DNA from: an uncultured Prevotella sp.
GTDB lineage: Bacteria; Bacteroidota; Bacteroidia; Bacteroidales; Bacteroidaceae
Direction: 5' to 3'
Assembly (NCBI GenBank): GCA_900547085.1
Contig: URFI01000138.1
Coordinates: forward strand, 1-5,977
DNA length: 5,977 nucleotides
Each line of letters opens with the position of its first letter. Positions within the stretch are counted from its first letter, which is position 1. Below the pieces are notes generated by a model. The model was not told the DNA's origin, ran no database searches, and saw nothing but the letters and a program-made list of their open reading frames with translations. Below are positions 1 to 5,578 of the stretch, in pieces. The position numbers and the translations under genes are program-made.

Positions 1-696
1 GTCCTCCCCATTAAGTTCCATCCAGGTCCTCACGCCGGTGACATGGAACAGCAGCCGAACCCACTCCTTGGAATGGTTGGCAAAGTCGTAGGCCGTCTTG
101 TCACCCATTTCCAATAGCTTGGGAGTGTTTCGATGTCCTATTCCCCACACCTCACCCACTGGAAATAGCTGGAGAGCCTTGATGCGTTTTTCCTCCGTGT
201 CGATGATGCAACAATGATGATAGCCCTCATGTTTCTTGGCAAAGTGACTGGCCGCCTTCGCCAGCGTCTTGGTTTTGGCCATTCCGATGCTGATGGGAAG
301 TCCCGTATGCTTCAGAATACGCCGATGCAGGTCTTCGCCCCACTGCTTCAATTCGTCAAAACTCATGTCGGGTAGCAGGCAGAAGCATTCGTCAATGGAA
401 TAGCGAAACATCTGTGGGGCAGCGTCTTTGATGATGGTCATGACGCGCGCCGTGAGTTCGCCATACAACTCGTAATTGCTCGAAAACACGGCAATTTCCT
501 CACCAGGGAATTGCTCTTTCATCTGATAATAAGGCAATCCGGCCTTGATGCCCATCTGTTTGGCCTCCTTACTGCGTGCCACCACGCAACCATCGTTGTT
601 GCTCAGCACAACAACGGGCTTGCCGTTGAGATCGGGACGAAACACCCGTTCACAACTCACATAGCAGTTGTCACAGTCGCAGATGGCGTAAAACAT
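1..696 (-). CDS. umuC: UmuC, Y-family translesion DNA polymerase V subunit (N-terminal part, cut by left edge)
   Basis: This is the catalytic subunit of the error-prone polymerase that copies past DNA lesions together with processed UmuD. The visible 232 codons begin MFYAICDCDNCYVSCERVF and match the Y-family N-terminus closely. The first metal-binding Asp is at residue 7, the probable steric-gate Tyr at 12, the KPVVVLSNNDGCVVARS block at about 26-42, FSSNYELYG at 71-79, and the catalytic SIDE motif at 100-103 (Asp102, Glu103). A thumb/HhH entry motif VWGIG follows late in the visible part. UmuC is normally about 420 residues, so the C-terminal little-finger domain and clamp-binding tail lie beyond base 1. 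The reading frame is intact over the visible part. The ATG sits one base after the umuD stop (TAACATG), so the two are almost certainly co-transcribed and translationally coupled, with umuD first. Identification is from recalled family motifs and is very secure; expression control is inferred from the operator upstream of umuD. Confidence 0.97.
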   Translation of the reverse strand, partial: MFYAICDCDNCYVSCERVFRPDLNGKPVVVLSNNDGCVVARSKEAKQMGIKAGLPYYQMKEQFPGEEIAVFSSNYELYGELTARVMTIIKDAAPQMFRYSIDECFCLLPDMSFDELKQWGEDLHRRILKHTGLPISIGMAKTKTLAKAASHFAKKHEGYHHCCIIDTEEKRIKALQLFPVGEVWGIGHRNTPKLLEMGDKTAYDFANHSKEWVRLLFHVTGVRTWMELNGED

Positions 697-697
697 G

Positions 698-1135
698 TTA
701 TTTTTTCCAGTTTTTGATGGTCCAAACCACCACGCCCCACACCTCGAATTTATCCAATTCGCTGACCCTAATCGGACGGAACGCCTTGTTGGCGGGCCGC
801 AATTCGATATATCCCTCATGCACATGGGTCATGTCGAGATACTTGATGGTGAACTCTCCATTGATGTAAGCCACAATCACATCATTGTGTCCAGCCTCCA
901 CCGAACGGTCTATCACGGCGATATCCCCATCGTTGATGCCGGCATCTATCATCGAGTCGCCCGACACCCGGCCATAGAATGTAGCGTCGGGATGACGGAT
1001 GAAATCACGATTGAAGTCGAGAGAGTCTTGCAGATAATCACCCGCAGGACTGGGAAAGCCGGCTTTGATGCCTGGCGCCAGCTCGAGTTCAAGTTGTTCG
1101 AGAAACGAACTATTGAGTATTTTGATGCTTGACAT
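698..1135 (-). CDS. umuD: UmuD, self-cleaving S24/LexA-type partner of polymerase V
   Basis: The 145-residue product is a UmuD homologue, close to the 139 residues of the E. coli protein. RecA-stimulated self-cleavage of this family removes the N-terminal arm and gives UmuD', which activates UmuC. The cleavage site is visible as Ala25-Gly26 within AGFPSPAGDY; E. coli UmuD has Cys-Gly here, while LexA-type proteins have Ala-Gly. The nucleophile is Ser61 in SGDSMIDAGI and the general base is Lys98 in GEFTIKYL, with the expected spacing of 37 residues. The C-terminal dimer strand ends in VWGVVVWTIKNW, as in the family. The ATG at 1135 follows a GGAGGA ribosome site by 12 bases and gives an N-terminal arm of family length. 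The gene is first in a two-gene operon with umuC and carries a palindromic candidate operator in its leader. Nothing appears broken. Confidence 0.97.
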   Translation of the reverse strand: MSSIKILNSSFLEQLELELAPGIKAGFPSPAGDYLQDSLDFNRDFIRHPDATFYGRVSGDSMIDAGINDGDIAVIDRSVEAGHNDVIVAYINGEFTIKYLDMTHVHEGYIELRPANKAFRPIRVSELDKFEVWGVVVWTIKNWKK

Positions 1136-1147
1136 ATCAGTCTATTT

Positions 1148-1155
1148 GCTCCTCC
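1148..1155 (-). promoter_or_regulatory. Ribosome binding site of umuD
   Basis: On the minus strand this reads GGAGGAGC, a strong Shine-Dalgarno sequence 12 bases before the umuD ATG. The spacing is rather long. It stands out because the other complete genes in this window have no comparably strong site, as is usual in Bacteroidota. It supports the start chosen for umuD. Confidence 0.6.
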
Positions 1156-1169
1156 AATGCTAATTGTAT

Positions 1170-1189
1170 TTTGTTGTAATTGCAACAAA
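1170..1189. promoter_or_regulatory. Palindromic candidate operator of umuDC
   Basis: The 20-bp near-perfect palindrome has arms TTTGTTG and CAACAAA around a TAATTG centre; only one base pair of symmetry is broken (T1177/G1182). On the minus strand it overlaps the TTTG of the TAnnTTTG promoter element and covers the expected transcription start. A repressor bound here would block initiation. By analogy with umuDC elsewhere, LexA or a LexA-like repressor is the obvious candidate, but the binding protein is inferred and the site does not resemble the E. coli LexA box (CTGT-N8-ACAG). Confidence 0.6.
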
Positions 1190-1193
1190 TTTA
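1186..1193 (-). promoter_or_regulatory. Promoter -7 element of umuDC
   Basis: The minus strand reads TAAATTTG, a perfect match to the Bacteroidetes -7 consensus TAnnTTTG used by the primary sigma factor of this phylum. It lies about 50 bases upstream of the umuD ATG. A clear -33 TTTG was not found; a TTG about 23 bases upstream is the nearest candidate. The element overlaps the palindrome at 1170-1189. Confidence 0.5.
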
Positions 1194-1634
1194 CAGCTTT
1201 TAGACGAGAAACACAAGCGTGCGTTATTTTTTAGTTAGATTGTCCGCATTGTAGGAACGAGTGAAGCTACGCTTAGCCGTGAGCTTAAAAGAAGCAGTAG
1301 TTCATCGGGAAACCACATCTGGCATAAAGATCAAGCCGCAACCATGGAGCGTCGCAAGCCAACAAGCCATAATACAAGGATATCATCGTGAATGCGATTA
1401 TCGTACTAATATATGTTAAGATATCATGACGCGGTATAGTTATCTCCATAAATCCAACTATTTTTATAAACGATTCCAGGTCATTGTCACTCAAAGATTT
1501 CGTTGATAGCACCCGAAAGAATACGTGATACGCAGTCGAAAGCGATGATGATGACTTGCCTGCGAAGAATTGGTAGGCTTCGCAATGAACACACCAAAAC
1601 CTGATAGCGTTTTGAATTTTCAAGATTGACGATT
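1194..1634. other. Gene-poor spacer between umuDC and the Fe-S protein gene
   Basis: About 440 bases separate the divergent umuD and Fe-S genes. The plus strand is rich in stops. The longest minus-strand frame (1285-1623, 112 codons from a TTG) has no ribosome site and a composition with no recognisable domain, so it is not called. A short imperfect hairpin lies at 1264-1286 (AAGCT/AGCTT arms with inner ACG/CGT) without a T-run, and GATATCAT occurs twice, at 1379-1386 and 1420-1427. The promoter of the downstream gene should lie here, but no exact TAnnTTTG was found on the plus strand; TATTTTTA at 1459-1466 is a weak partial match. No tRNA or small RNA could be recognised. Confidence 0.4.
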
Positions 1635-3146
1635 ATGTTACGAAAAATAAGATTGACTTGTGCCCTTGTTGTGTTTGTACTCATCACAGGGCTGTTCCTC
1701 GATTTCACCGGCACACTGCACACCTGGCTGGGATGGCTGGCAAAGATACAATTCCTCCCCGCCGTACTTGCGTTGAACATTGGATTGATTGTTTTCTTGG
1801 TTGTGCTGACTTTGGTGTTCGGACGCATCTATTGTTCCGTCATCTGCCCATTGGGCGTTTTCCAAGATGTCGTTTCATGGGTTAGCGGACGACACAAGAA
1901 AAAGCAGTACCGTTTCTCATACTCTCCTGAAATAAACTGGTTGCGATATGGCGTTTTAACCCTTTTTGTCATTGCTTTGATGGCAGGCATTGGCTCCTTG
2001 GTGGCATTGCTCGCTCCTTACAGTTCGTACGGACGCATCGTACAGAACCTGTTCCAACCGATATACATCTGGGGTAACAACCTGCTGGCCTTCTTGGCCG
2101 AACGTGCCAACAGCTATGCTTTCTACGAAAGAGATGTGTGGTTGCGCAGTCTGCCTACTTTCATCATCGCCGCAGTAAGCTTCGTTGCAATCATCGTGTT
2201 GGCTTGGCGCGACGGACGTACCTATTGCAACACCGTTTGTCCGGTGGGTACCGTGCTGGGATTTATCTCGCGCTTCTCGCTGCTTCATCCCGTACTCGAT
2301 GCCGGGAAATGTACCAAATGCAGTTTGTGCGCACGTAGGTGCAAGGCGGCTTGCATTGATTACAAAAATCATAAGATTGACTACAGCCGATGCGTAGCGT
2401 GCATGGATTGTATAGATACCTGTCAGCATGACGCGCTTCATCTGCAATGGAGATGGAACAACATGAATCTGTCAAACGAAGACAAAATTGTGAAAGCGGA
2501 TGCTACAAAGCCGATTGATACCTCACGCCGGACATTCCTCATCGGGGTGGCTGTTGCCATGACAACGGCGGCATGGGCACAGAAAAAGAAGAAGATAGAT
2601 GGTGGATTAGCTGTCATTGAAGACAAAATCGCTCCGAAACGAACGACATCCATCACACCTCCTGGTTCTCTTTCGGCCAAGAATATGGCACGGCACTGCA
2701 CCGCCTGTCAGCTTTGCGTGGCGCAGTGTCCCAACGATGTGCTTCGCCCTTCAACCGACTTGATGAAGCTGATGCAACCCACCATGTCGTTCGAGCGAGG
2801 CTATTGCCACCCTGGATGCACACGATGCAGCAATGTTTGTCCTACCGGTGCCATCAGACCCATCACACGCGCAGACAAATCGGCAACGCAAATCGGCCAT
2901 GCCGTTTGGGTGAAAAAGAATTGTATTCCACTCACTGATGGTGTAGAATGTGGCAATTGCGCCCGCCATTGTCCAGCAGGTGCCATTACGATGTTGCCGA
3001 GTAAGGCATCGGATTCCAAATCTCCGAAAATCCCAGTGGTCAACACCGAACGTTGTATTGGGTGTGGGGCATGCGAAAACCAGTGTCCGGCACGTCCGTT
3101 CAGTGCTATCTATGTAGAAGGACATGAAATGCACCGTATTATCTAA
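1635..3146 (+). CDS. NapH/CcoG-type membrane Fe-S protein fused to a NapG-like polyferredoxin
   Basis: The product (503 residues) probably moves electrons between the quinone pool or a membrane partner and a redox enzyme; the partner is unknown. The membrane module has hydrophobic segments at about 5-20, 40-63, 105-127 and 174-190, and two CxxxCP motifs just after segments two and four (Cys67/71, Cys198/202), as in NapH. Two ferredoxin motifs follow at Cys226-236 and Cys253-263; in both, the Pro usual after the last Cys is absent. A twin-arginine-like SRRTFLIG (Arg298/299) precedes a hydrophobic stretch ending in AQ. The C-terminal part holds four further cysteine groups: 355-365, 391-402, 430-446 (with the wide first gap seen in NapG) and 474-484. 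A TTG three codons upstream (1626) could extend the frame, but the ATG at 1635 gives the expected MLRKIR start. It is the only plus-strand gene, apparently monocistronic, and no nap or other reductase gene lies within the window. Confidence 0.88.
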   Translation: MLRKIRLTCALVVFVLITGLFLDFTGTLHTWLGWLAKIQFLPAVLALNIGLIVFLVVLTLVFGRIYCSVICPLGVFQDVVSWVSGRHKKKQYRFSYSPEINWLRYGVLTLFVIALMAGIGSLVALLAPYSSYGRIVQNLFQPIYIWGNNLLAFLAERANSYAFYERDVWLRSLPTFIIAAVSFVAIIVLAWRDGRTYCNTVCPVGTVLGFISRFSLLHPVLDAGKCTKCSLCARRCKAACIDYKNHKIDYSRCVACMDCIDTCQHDALHLQWRWNNMNLSNEDKIVKADATKPIDTSRRTFLIGVAVAMTTAAWAQKKKKIDGGLAVIEDKIAPKRTTSITPPGSLSAKNMARHCTACQLCVAQCPNDVLRPSTDLMKLMQPTMSFERGYCHPGCTRCSNVCPTGAIRPITRADKSATQIGHAVWVKKNCIPLTDGVECGNCARHCPAGAITMLPSKASDSKSPKIPVVNTERCIGCGACENQCPARPFSAIYVEGHEMHRII

Positions 3147-3585
3147 TCAAACTTGAACGAAACAATGACTAAATAGAACAGTTGAAACAAGGGACACTAT
3201 AAAAGCAACGGTCATTGATGGCGTAACAACATATCGCCGCTATTAGAGATGTTCCGCTTGTTGGGCATGGCCTAGATGTGCAACACCAAGTACATGACGG
3301 AAAGCTGGGAAGGGGTGGCAGCCAAGATGGTTGTGGCAGAAAGCACAAGTACCGATTCTTAAGGTTTGGTGAGGCTACTTGTTGAGAACGACAAATGGTT
3401 GGCAGCTTTTAGAGACTAAGCTATAACTGCTCAAGATTTAAAGCAGAAACTAAGTGCTAATCTGTTTTTCATTACCTTACTAGCTGTAATCTCTCCATCA
3501 ATAAATCTGTATTTTTCAAGAATTACTCCTTGGGCATCATTGGTGACATTTATTCCAGAAATTGAAGTACGCCCCTGCAAATTGC
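3147..3585. other. Spacer without an intact gene, with traces of decayed coding sequence
   Basis: The Fe-S gene (plus) and the PstS-like gene (minus) converge on this 439-base stretch. No complete frame of useful length is present. No hairpin with a T-run was recognised on either side, so the terminators of the two genes are not identified. Two sub-stretches look coding by codon pattern and are listed separately: 3249-3419 on plus and 3431-3592 on minus. Taken together they suggest an eroded junction, not a simple designed spacer. Confidence 0.4.
3249..3419 (+). pseudogene. Possible decayed coding fragment with two in-frame stops
   Basis: Read from ATG 3249, this frame gives MFRLLGMA, a TAG at 3273, then a 28-residue block from ATG 3276 (MCNTKYMTESWEGVAAKMVV and onward), a TAA at 3360, then GLVRLLVENDKWLAAFRD and a final TAA. 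The blocks between stops have balanced, protein-like composition with amphipathic character, suggesting one former reading frame interrupted by point stops. No family was recognised, and chance cannot be excluded at this length. Confidence 0.2.
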
Positions 3586-3592
3586 TTAGTTT
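3431..3592 (-). pseudogene. Possible coding remnant downstream of the PstS-like gene
   Basis: This 53-codon frame overlaps the PstS-like stop codon and runs on the same strand. It has no ATG near its beginning (a stop lies immediately upstream; a TTG four codons in is the earliest alternative) and ends in TGA at 3431. Its middle, NVTNDAQGVILEKYRFIDGE, reads like real protein and its codons are strongly of purine-N-pyrimidine type. An internal ATG begins MKNRLALSFCFKS, like a truncated signal peptide. It could be the remains of a former downstream operon partner. No family was recognised. The opposite strand is also open over much of the same stretch, which weakens the case. Confidence 0.22.
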
Positions 3593-4611
3593 TTAGTTTC
3601 ATTTGACCTTACTCCTGTTGTTGAACTCAAAGGAACGTAACCGCTCTCTTCCACGATAGACTGCGCCCCTGATTGAGTAAGATATTCAAAAAGTTTATAT
3701 GTGAATGAATCGTGGGGAACATCCGATCTGATGGATGCATATATTTCCGATACAAACGGGTAAGCCCCGCTGTTGATTGTTTCTTTGTTAGGATGTATGC
3801 CTTCTACACCAATTGTCTTGGCATAGTCTTGTTCACGCATCATGATATTATAATAATAAAAAGGGGTGTAAGCGATTCCATTTACATCTCTACGTATTTC
3901 GTAAAAAGGTCCAGCCATCGTTCCCGTCTGCATACCTGGCTTTCCTACAATCGTAAGCCCTTTCATAACCATCATCTCCATTTTCTCTTGGCTTCCAGAG
4001 TTTGCATTCCTAATATATGGATGTATCTCTTGATCATTCCCTCCCACTTCTTTCCAATTTAACACTTTACCTGTGTATATATCTTGTATCTGCTTAACCG
4101 TTAAAGAGGTGATAGGACTATTTTTGTTTACAATAAATGCAAAACCATCTTTGCCGATAGGTCGAGAAATCAACTTTACTCCTTTAGAGGTAGCGTAAAC
4201 TTGTTCGCCTCGTGATATTTCTCGTGATGTAATAATTAAATCAACTTTATTGTCAAGAAGATTAACATACGAACCATGAGTAGTACTGCAATTCAACTTT
4301 TTCTCAAGCAATTCTCTTTGCGACACCGTTAAAGATGTTTTGTCCCAGTCAATAGAAACATACCAAACCTGAGTCACGGCCTGATCTTGCCACCATTTAT
4401 AGGGAAGCCCAAGAATTTTTGCCGTTAGAATTACACTTAGTGGTTGTGTCGAAGTTGAACAGTCCAACCTTGGAAACTCATGAATTGACATACTTGGTTG
4501 TGGCATATTTTCCAAATCCTGACTATTACAGCTCACAAACAATAACCCCATCATTATTATGGACACAAACTGGGATAGCTTTTGGGATAAAAAAACTTTC
4601 TGTACCATCAT
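3586..4611 (-). CDS. PstS-like periplasmic substrate-binding lipoprotein
   Basis: The 341-residue product is a solute-binding protein of the PstS/PBP-like family, probably anchored to a membrane by lipid and binding phosphate or another oxyanion. A hydrophobic signal segment at about 13-27 ends in the lipobox FVSC (Cys28). The ligand-loop motif normally DGSTS appears as DCSTS at 50-54, so a Cys replaces the Gly. Typical family blocks follow: ITSREISRGE at 127-136, GFAFIVNKNSP at 156-166, the QIQDIYTGKVLNWKEVGG block at 174-191, and ANSGSQEKMEMMVMKG at 203-218. The C-terminal FEYLTQSGAQSIVEESGYVPL matches the usual ending. No pstC, pstA, pstB or phoU lies nearby, so transport of phosphate is not established; Bacteroidota carry stand-alone PstS-like proteins, some near TonB-type systems. 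Codons are more AT-rich than in umuDC or the Fe-S gene, hinting at a different origin. A second ATG follows the first directly. Confidence 0.88.
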   Translation of the reverse strand: MMVQKVFLSQKLSQFVSIIMMGLLFVSCNSQDLENMPQPSMSIHEFPRLDCSTSTQPLSVILTAKILGLPYKWWQDQAVTQVWYVSIDWDKTSLTVSQRELLEKKLNCSTTHGSYVNLLDNKVDLIITSREISRGEQVYATSKGVKLISRPIGKDGFAFIVNKNSPITSLTVKQIQDIYTGKVLNWKEVGGNDQEIHPYIRNANSGSQEKMEMMVMKGLTIVGKPGMQTGTMAGPFYEIRRDVNGIAYTPFYYYNIMMREQDYAKTIGVEGIHPNKETINSGAYPFVSEIYASIRSDVPHDSFTYKLFEYLTQSGAQSIVEESGYVPLSSTTGVRSNETKN

Positions 4612-4664
4612 ACTGTTTGTTTATTCGTTAAATATTTTGTTACCGACAGCGCCTACAACTTTTC

Positions 4665-4684
4665 GCGATAAAACGTCTTATCGC
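4665..4684. promoter_or_regulatory. Near-palindrome upstream of the PstS-like gene, possible operator
   Basis: Perfect 7-bp arms GCGATAA and TTATCGC flank AACGTC, and the inner ACGT is nearly symmetric too, leaving only one broken pair (A4672/C4677). It lies 53 bases upstream of the ATG of the PstS-like gene. Neither strand has a T-run after it, so a regulatory-protein site is more likely than a terminator. The cognate regulator is unknown. Confidence 0.35.
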
Positions 4685-4776
4685 CATGACGGTTCGATGC
4701 CTTGTGGTAGAACGTAATGACGAGGTGATGAACCCATCGAATAATTATGTCCCTATATTGTGGTCAATCGTTTGGT

Positions 4777-4811
4777 GTGCGTGTGGCAGAATGAGTATTC
4801 CTGCCACGCAC
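4777..4811 (-). terminator. Stem-loop downstream of the yccF-like gene
   Basis: Arms GTGCG-TG-TGGCAG (4777-4789) and CTGCCACGCAC (4801-4811) pair with a two-base bulge, and AAT/ATT can extend the stem inwards. It begins about 63 bases past the yccF-like stop, where a transcript end would be expected. There is no T-run on the minus strand after it, so intrinsic termination is uncertain; it may instead protect the 3' end or be a remnant repeat. Confidence 0.35.
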
Positions 4812-4874
4812 CTTTCTCCTCAGCCTAACGTCATCACTCATTTGAGCGATTGGTCGTCCCGATAATCCTTGTGC

Positions 4875-5255
4875 CTAAAAGTTATCGTTCACAATTTGTT
4901 TCCCGAAGGGCGTCAGGGCAAGACGCATCAGACGAAAGTGCATTTTGGCCCATGGTATACCAACGATGGTGATACCGAGCAGCAGACCGAAGCCAAGATG
5001 TGTGAGCGCAATCCAGATACCTCCGATGAAGAACCACAGCACATTCATAAACACGTTGACGCAACCACTGCCCTGCGGACGATCGACAACATGCGAACCG
5101 AATGGCCACAGGGCAAGTATGCCAAGCTTCATCGTAGCAATGCCAAAGGGAATGCCAATGATGGTAATCATCAATACCAATGACGAAGCGAAATACTCCA
5201 AGGCGACGCCAAGGCCGCCAAAGATAAGCCAGATAATGTTTCCTAAAATTTTCAT
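4875..5255 (-). CDS. yccF: YccF-domain inner-membrane protein with two internal repeats
   Basis: The 126-residue hydrophobic protein belongs to the YccF (DUF307) family, inner-membrane proteins without an established biochemical role. It consists of two copies of one unit, about residues 6-57 and 71-122. Each copy runs N-[IV]-[IL]-W, a GG turn, a membrane segment, IT-I-[IV]-GIP, then L-x-L-x-P-F-G (LALWPFG and LALTPFG). The polar linker HVVDRPQGSG separates them. E. coli YccF is longer (148 residues) with a longer linker and tail. The ATG at 5255 gives the expected MKILGNIIWLIFGG start; upstream, GTAGG is a weak ribosome site. It seems to be transcribed alone from the TATTTTTG promoter element about 28 bases upstream. 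Neighbouring genes do not suggest a role. Confidence 0.9.
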   Translation of the reverse strand: MKILGNIIWLIFGGLGVALEYFASSLVLMITIIGIPFGIATMKLGILALWPFGSHVVDRPQGSGCVNVFMNVLWFFIGGIWIALTHLGFGLLLGITIVGIPWAKMHFRLMRLALTPFGKQIVNDNF

Positions 5256-5282
5256 AACGACCTACTCATGATATGTTGCTGA

Positions 5283-5290
5283 CAAAAATA
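5283..5290 (-). promoter_or_regulatory. Promoter -7 element of the yccF-like gene
   Basis: The minus strand reads TATTTTTG, a perfect match to the Bacteroidetes TAnnTTTG element, 28 to 35 bases upstream of the ATG. This predicts a leader of roughly 20 bases. No good -33 TTTG is visible; the upstream sequence is simply A/T-rich. Confidence 0.45.
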
Positions 5291-5353
5291 GGAAAAATAT
5301 TTTGAAATGGTCACCCATTTTCCCAGAAATATGAAGAGGGTCGATATTTTGTT

Positions 5354-5578
5354 CTACAACATTGTAATCAGTGGGTTATTGTTTTCACCATCCAAATCTG
5401 AACAAGCTCCGCTTGCCAAACCATGCACACCAGCATGAAATAGTTCTTTGCCGAGTGTCACTGTTACTTCCTTGAAGACCTCTCCAATACCATAGCTTAT
5501 TGCTAATGACAACAAGTTAAGGGCGCCTGCCTTCCATTCTATATTACCTTCATTACACGATGCGACAAATAGTTCCAT
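5354..5578 (-). pseudogene. Short fragment resembling the conserved tail of RHS-family toxins
   Basis: This 74-codon frame starts at ATG 5578 (an upstream GTG at 5593 is possible) and overlaps the end of the preceding minus-strand gene by 26 bases. Residues 29-57 read YGIGEVF, then GKELFHAGVHGLASG. From memory, this matches the glycine-rich block with the pattern G-x-E-L-x-x-A-G-x-H-G found just before the variable toxin domain in Bacteroidota RHS polymorphic toxins. An RHS protein is typically well over 1000 residues, so this would be a displaced tip or remnant that has lost its core and toxin. It stops at TAG 5354 soon after the motif, so no toxin domain is present. It could alternatively be a small unrelated protein. 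No ribosome site is evident. Confidence 0.35.

Larger units (their letters stand above)
4612..4874. other. Spacer between the yccF-like and PstS-like genes
   Basis: This 263-base stretch has no convincing frame. It contains two inverted repeats, listed separately: a 20-bp near-palindrome at 4665-4684 and a long stem-loop at 4777-4811. The PstS-like promoter should lie here on the minus strand. No exact TAnnTTTG was found; a TTG followed 21 bases later by TATTTAAC is the nearest weak arrangement. Confidence 0.4.

Noticed and set aside
695..1132. Plus-strand frame of 145 codons opposite umuD
   Set aside because: It is the antisense shadow of umuD, which has all catalytic residues and a ribosome site.
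1264..1286. Imperfect hairpin considered as a terminator
   Set aside because: The stem is short and interrupted, with no T-run on either strand and no real gene ending next to it.
1379..1427. Two copies of GATATCAT, considered as direct repeats
   Set aside because: The repeats are only 8 bases in A/T-rich sequence, which is expected by chance.
1285..1623. Minus-strand 112-codon frame in the umuD/Fe-S spacer
   Set aside because: It starts with TTG, has no ribosome site, no recognisable domain and erratic composition; it is most likely a chance open frame.
1626..1634. TTG start three codons upstream for the Fe-S protein
   Set aside because: The ATG at 1635 is a stronger start codon and gives the expected MLRKIR beginning directly before the first membrane segment; neither has a clear ribosome site.
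1956..2447. Minus-strand 163-codon frame opposite the Fe-S gene
   Set aside because: It is an antisense shadow of the highly conserved membrane and ferredoxin sequence.
4869..5183. Plus-strand 104-codon frame opposite the yccF-like gene
   Set aside because: It is an antisense shadow; the minus-strand product has clear YccF repeats.
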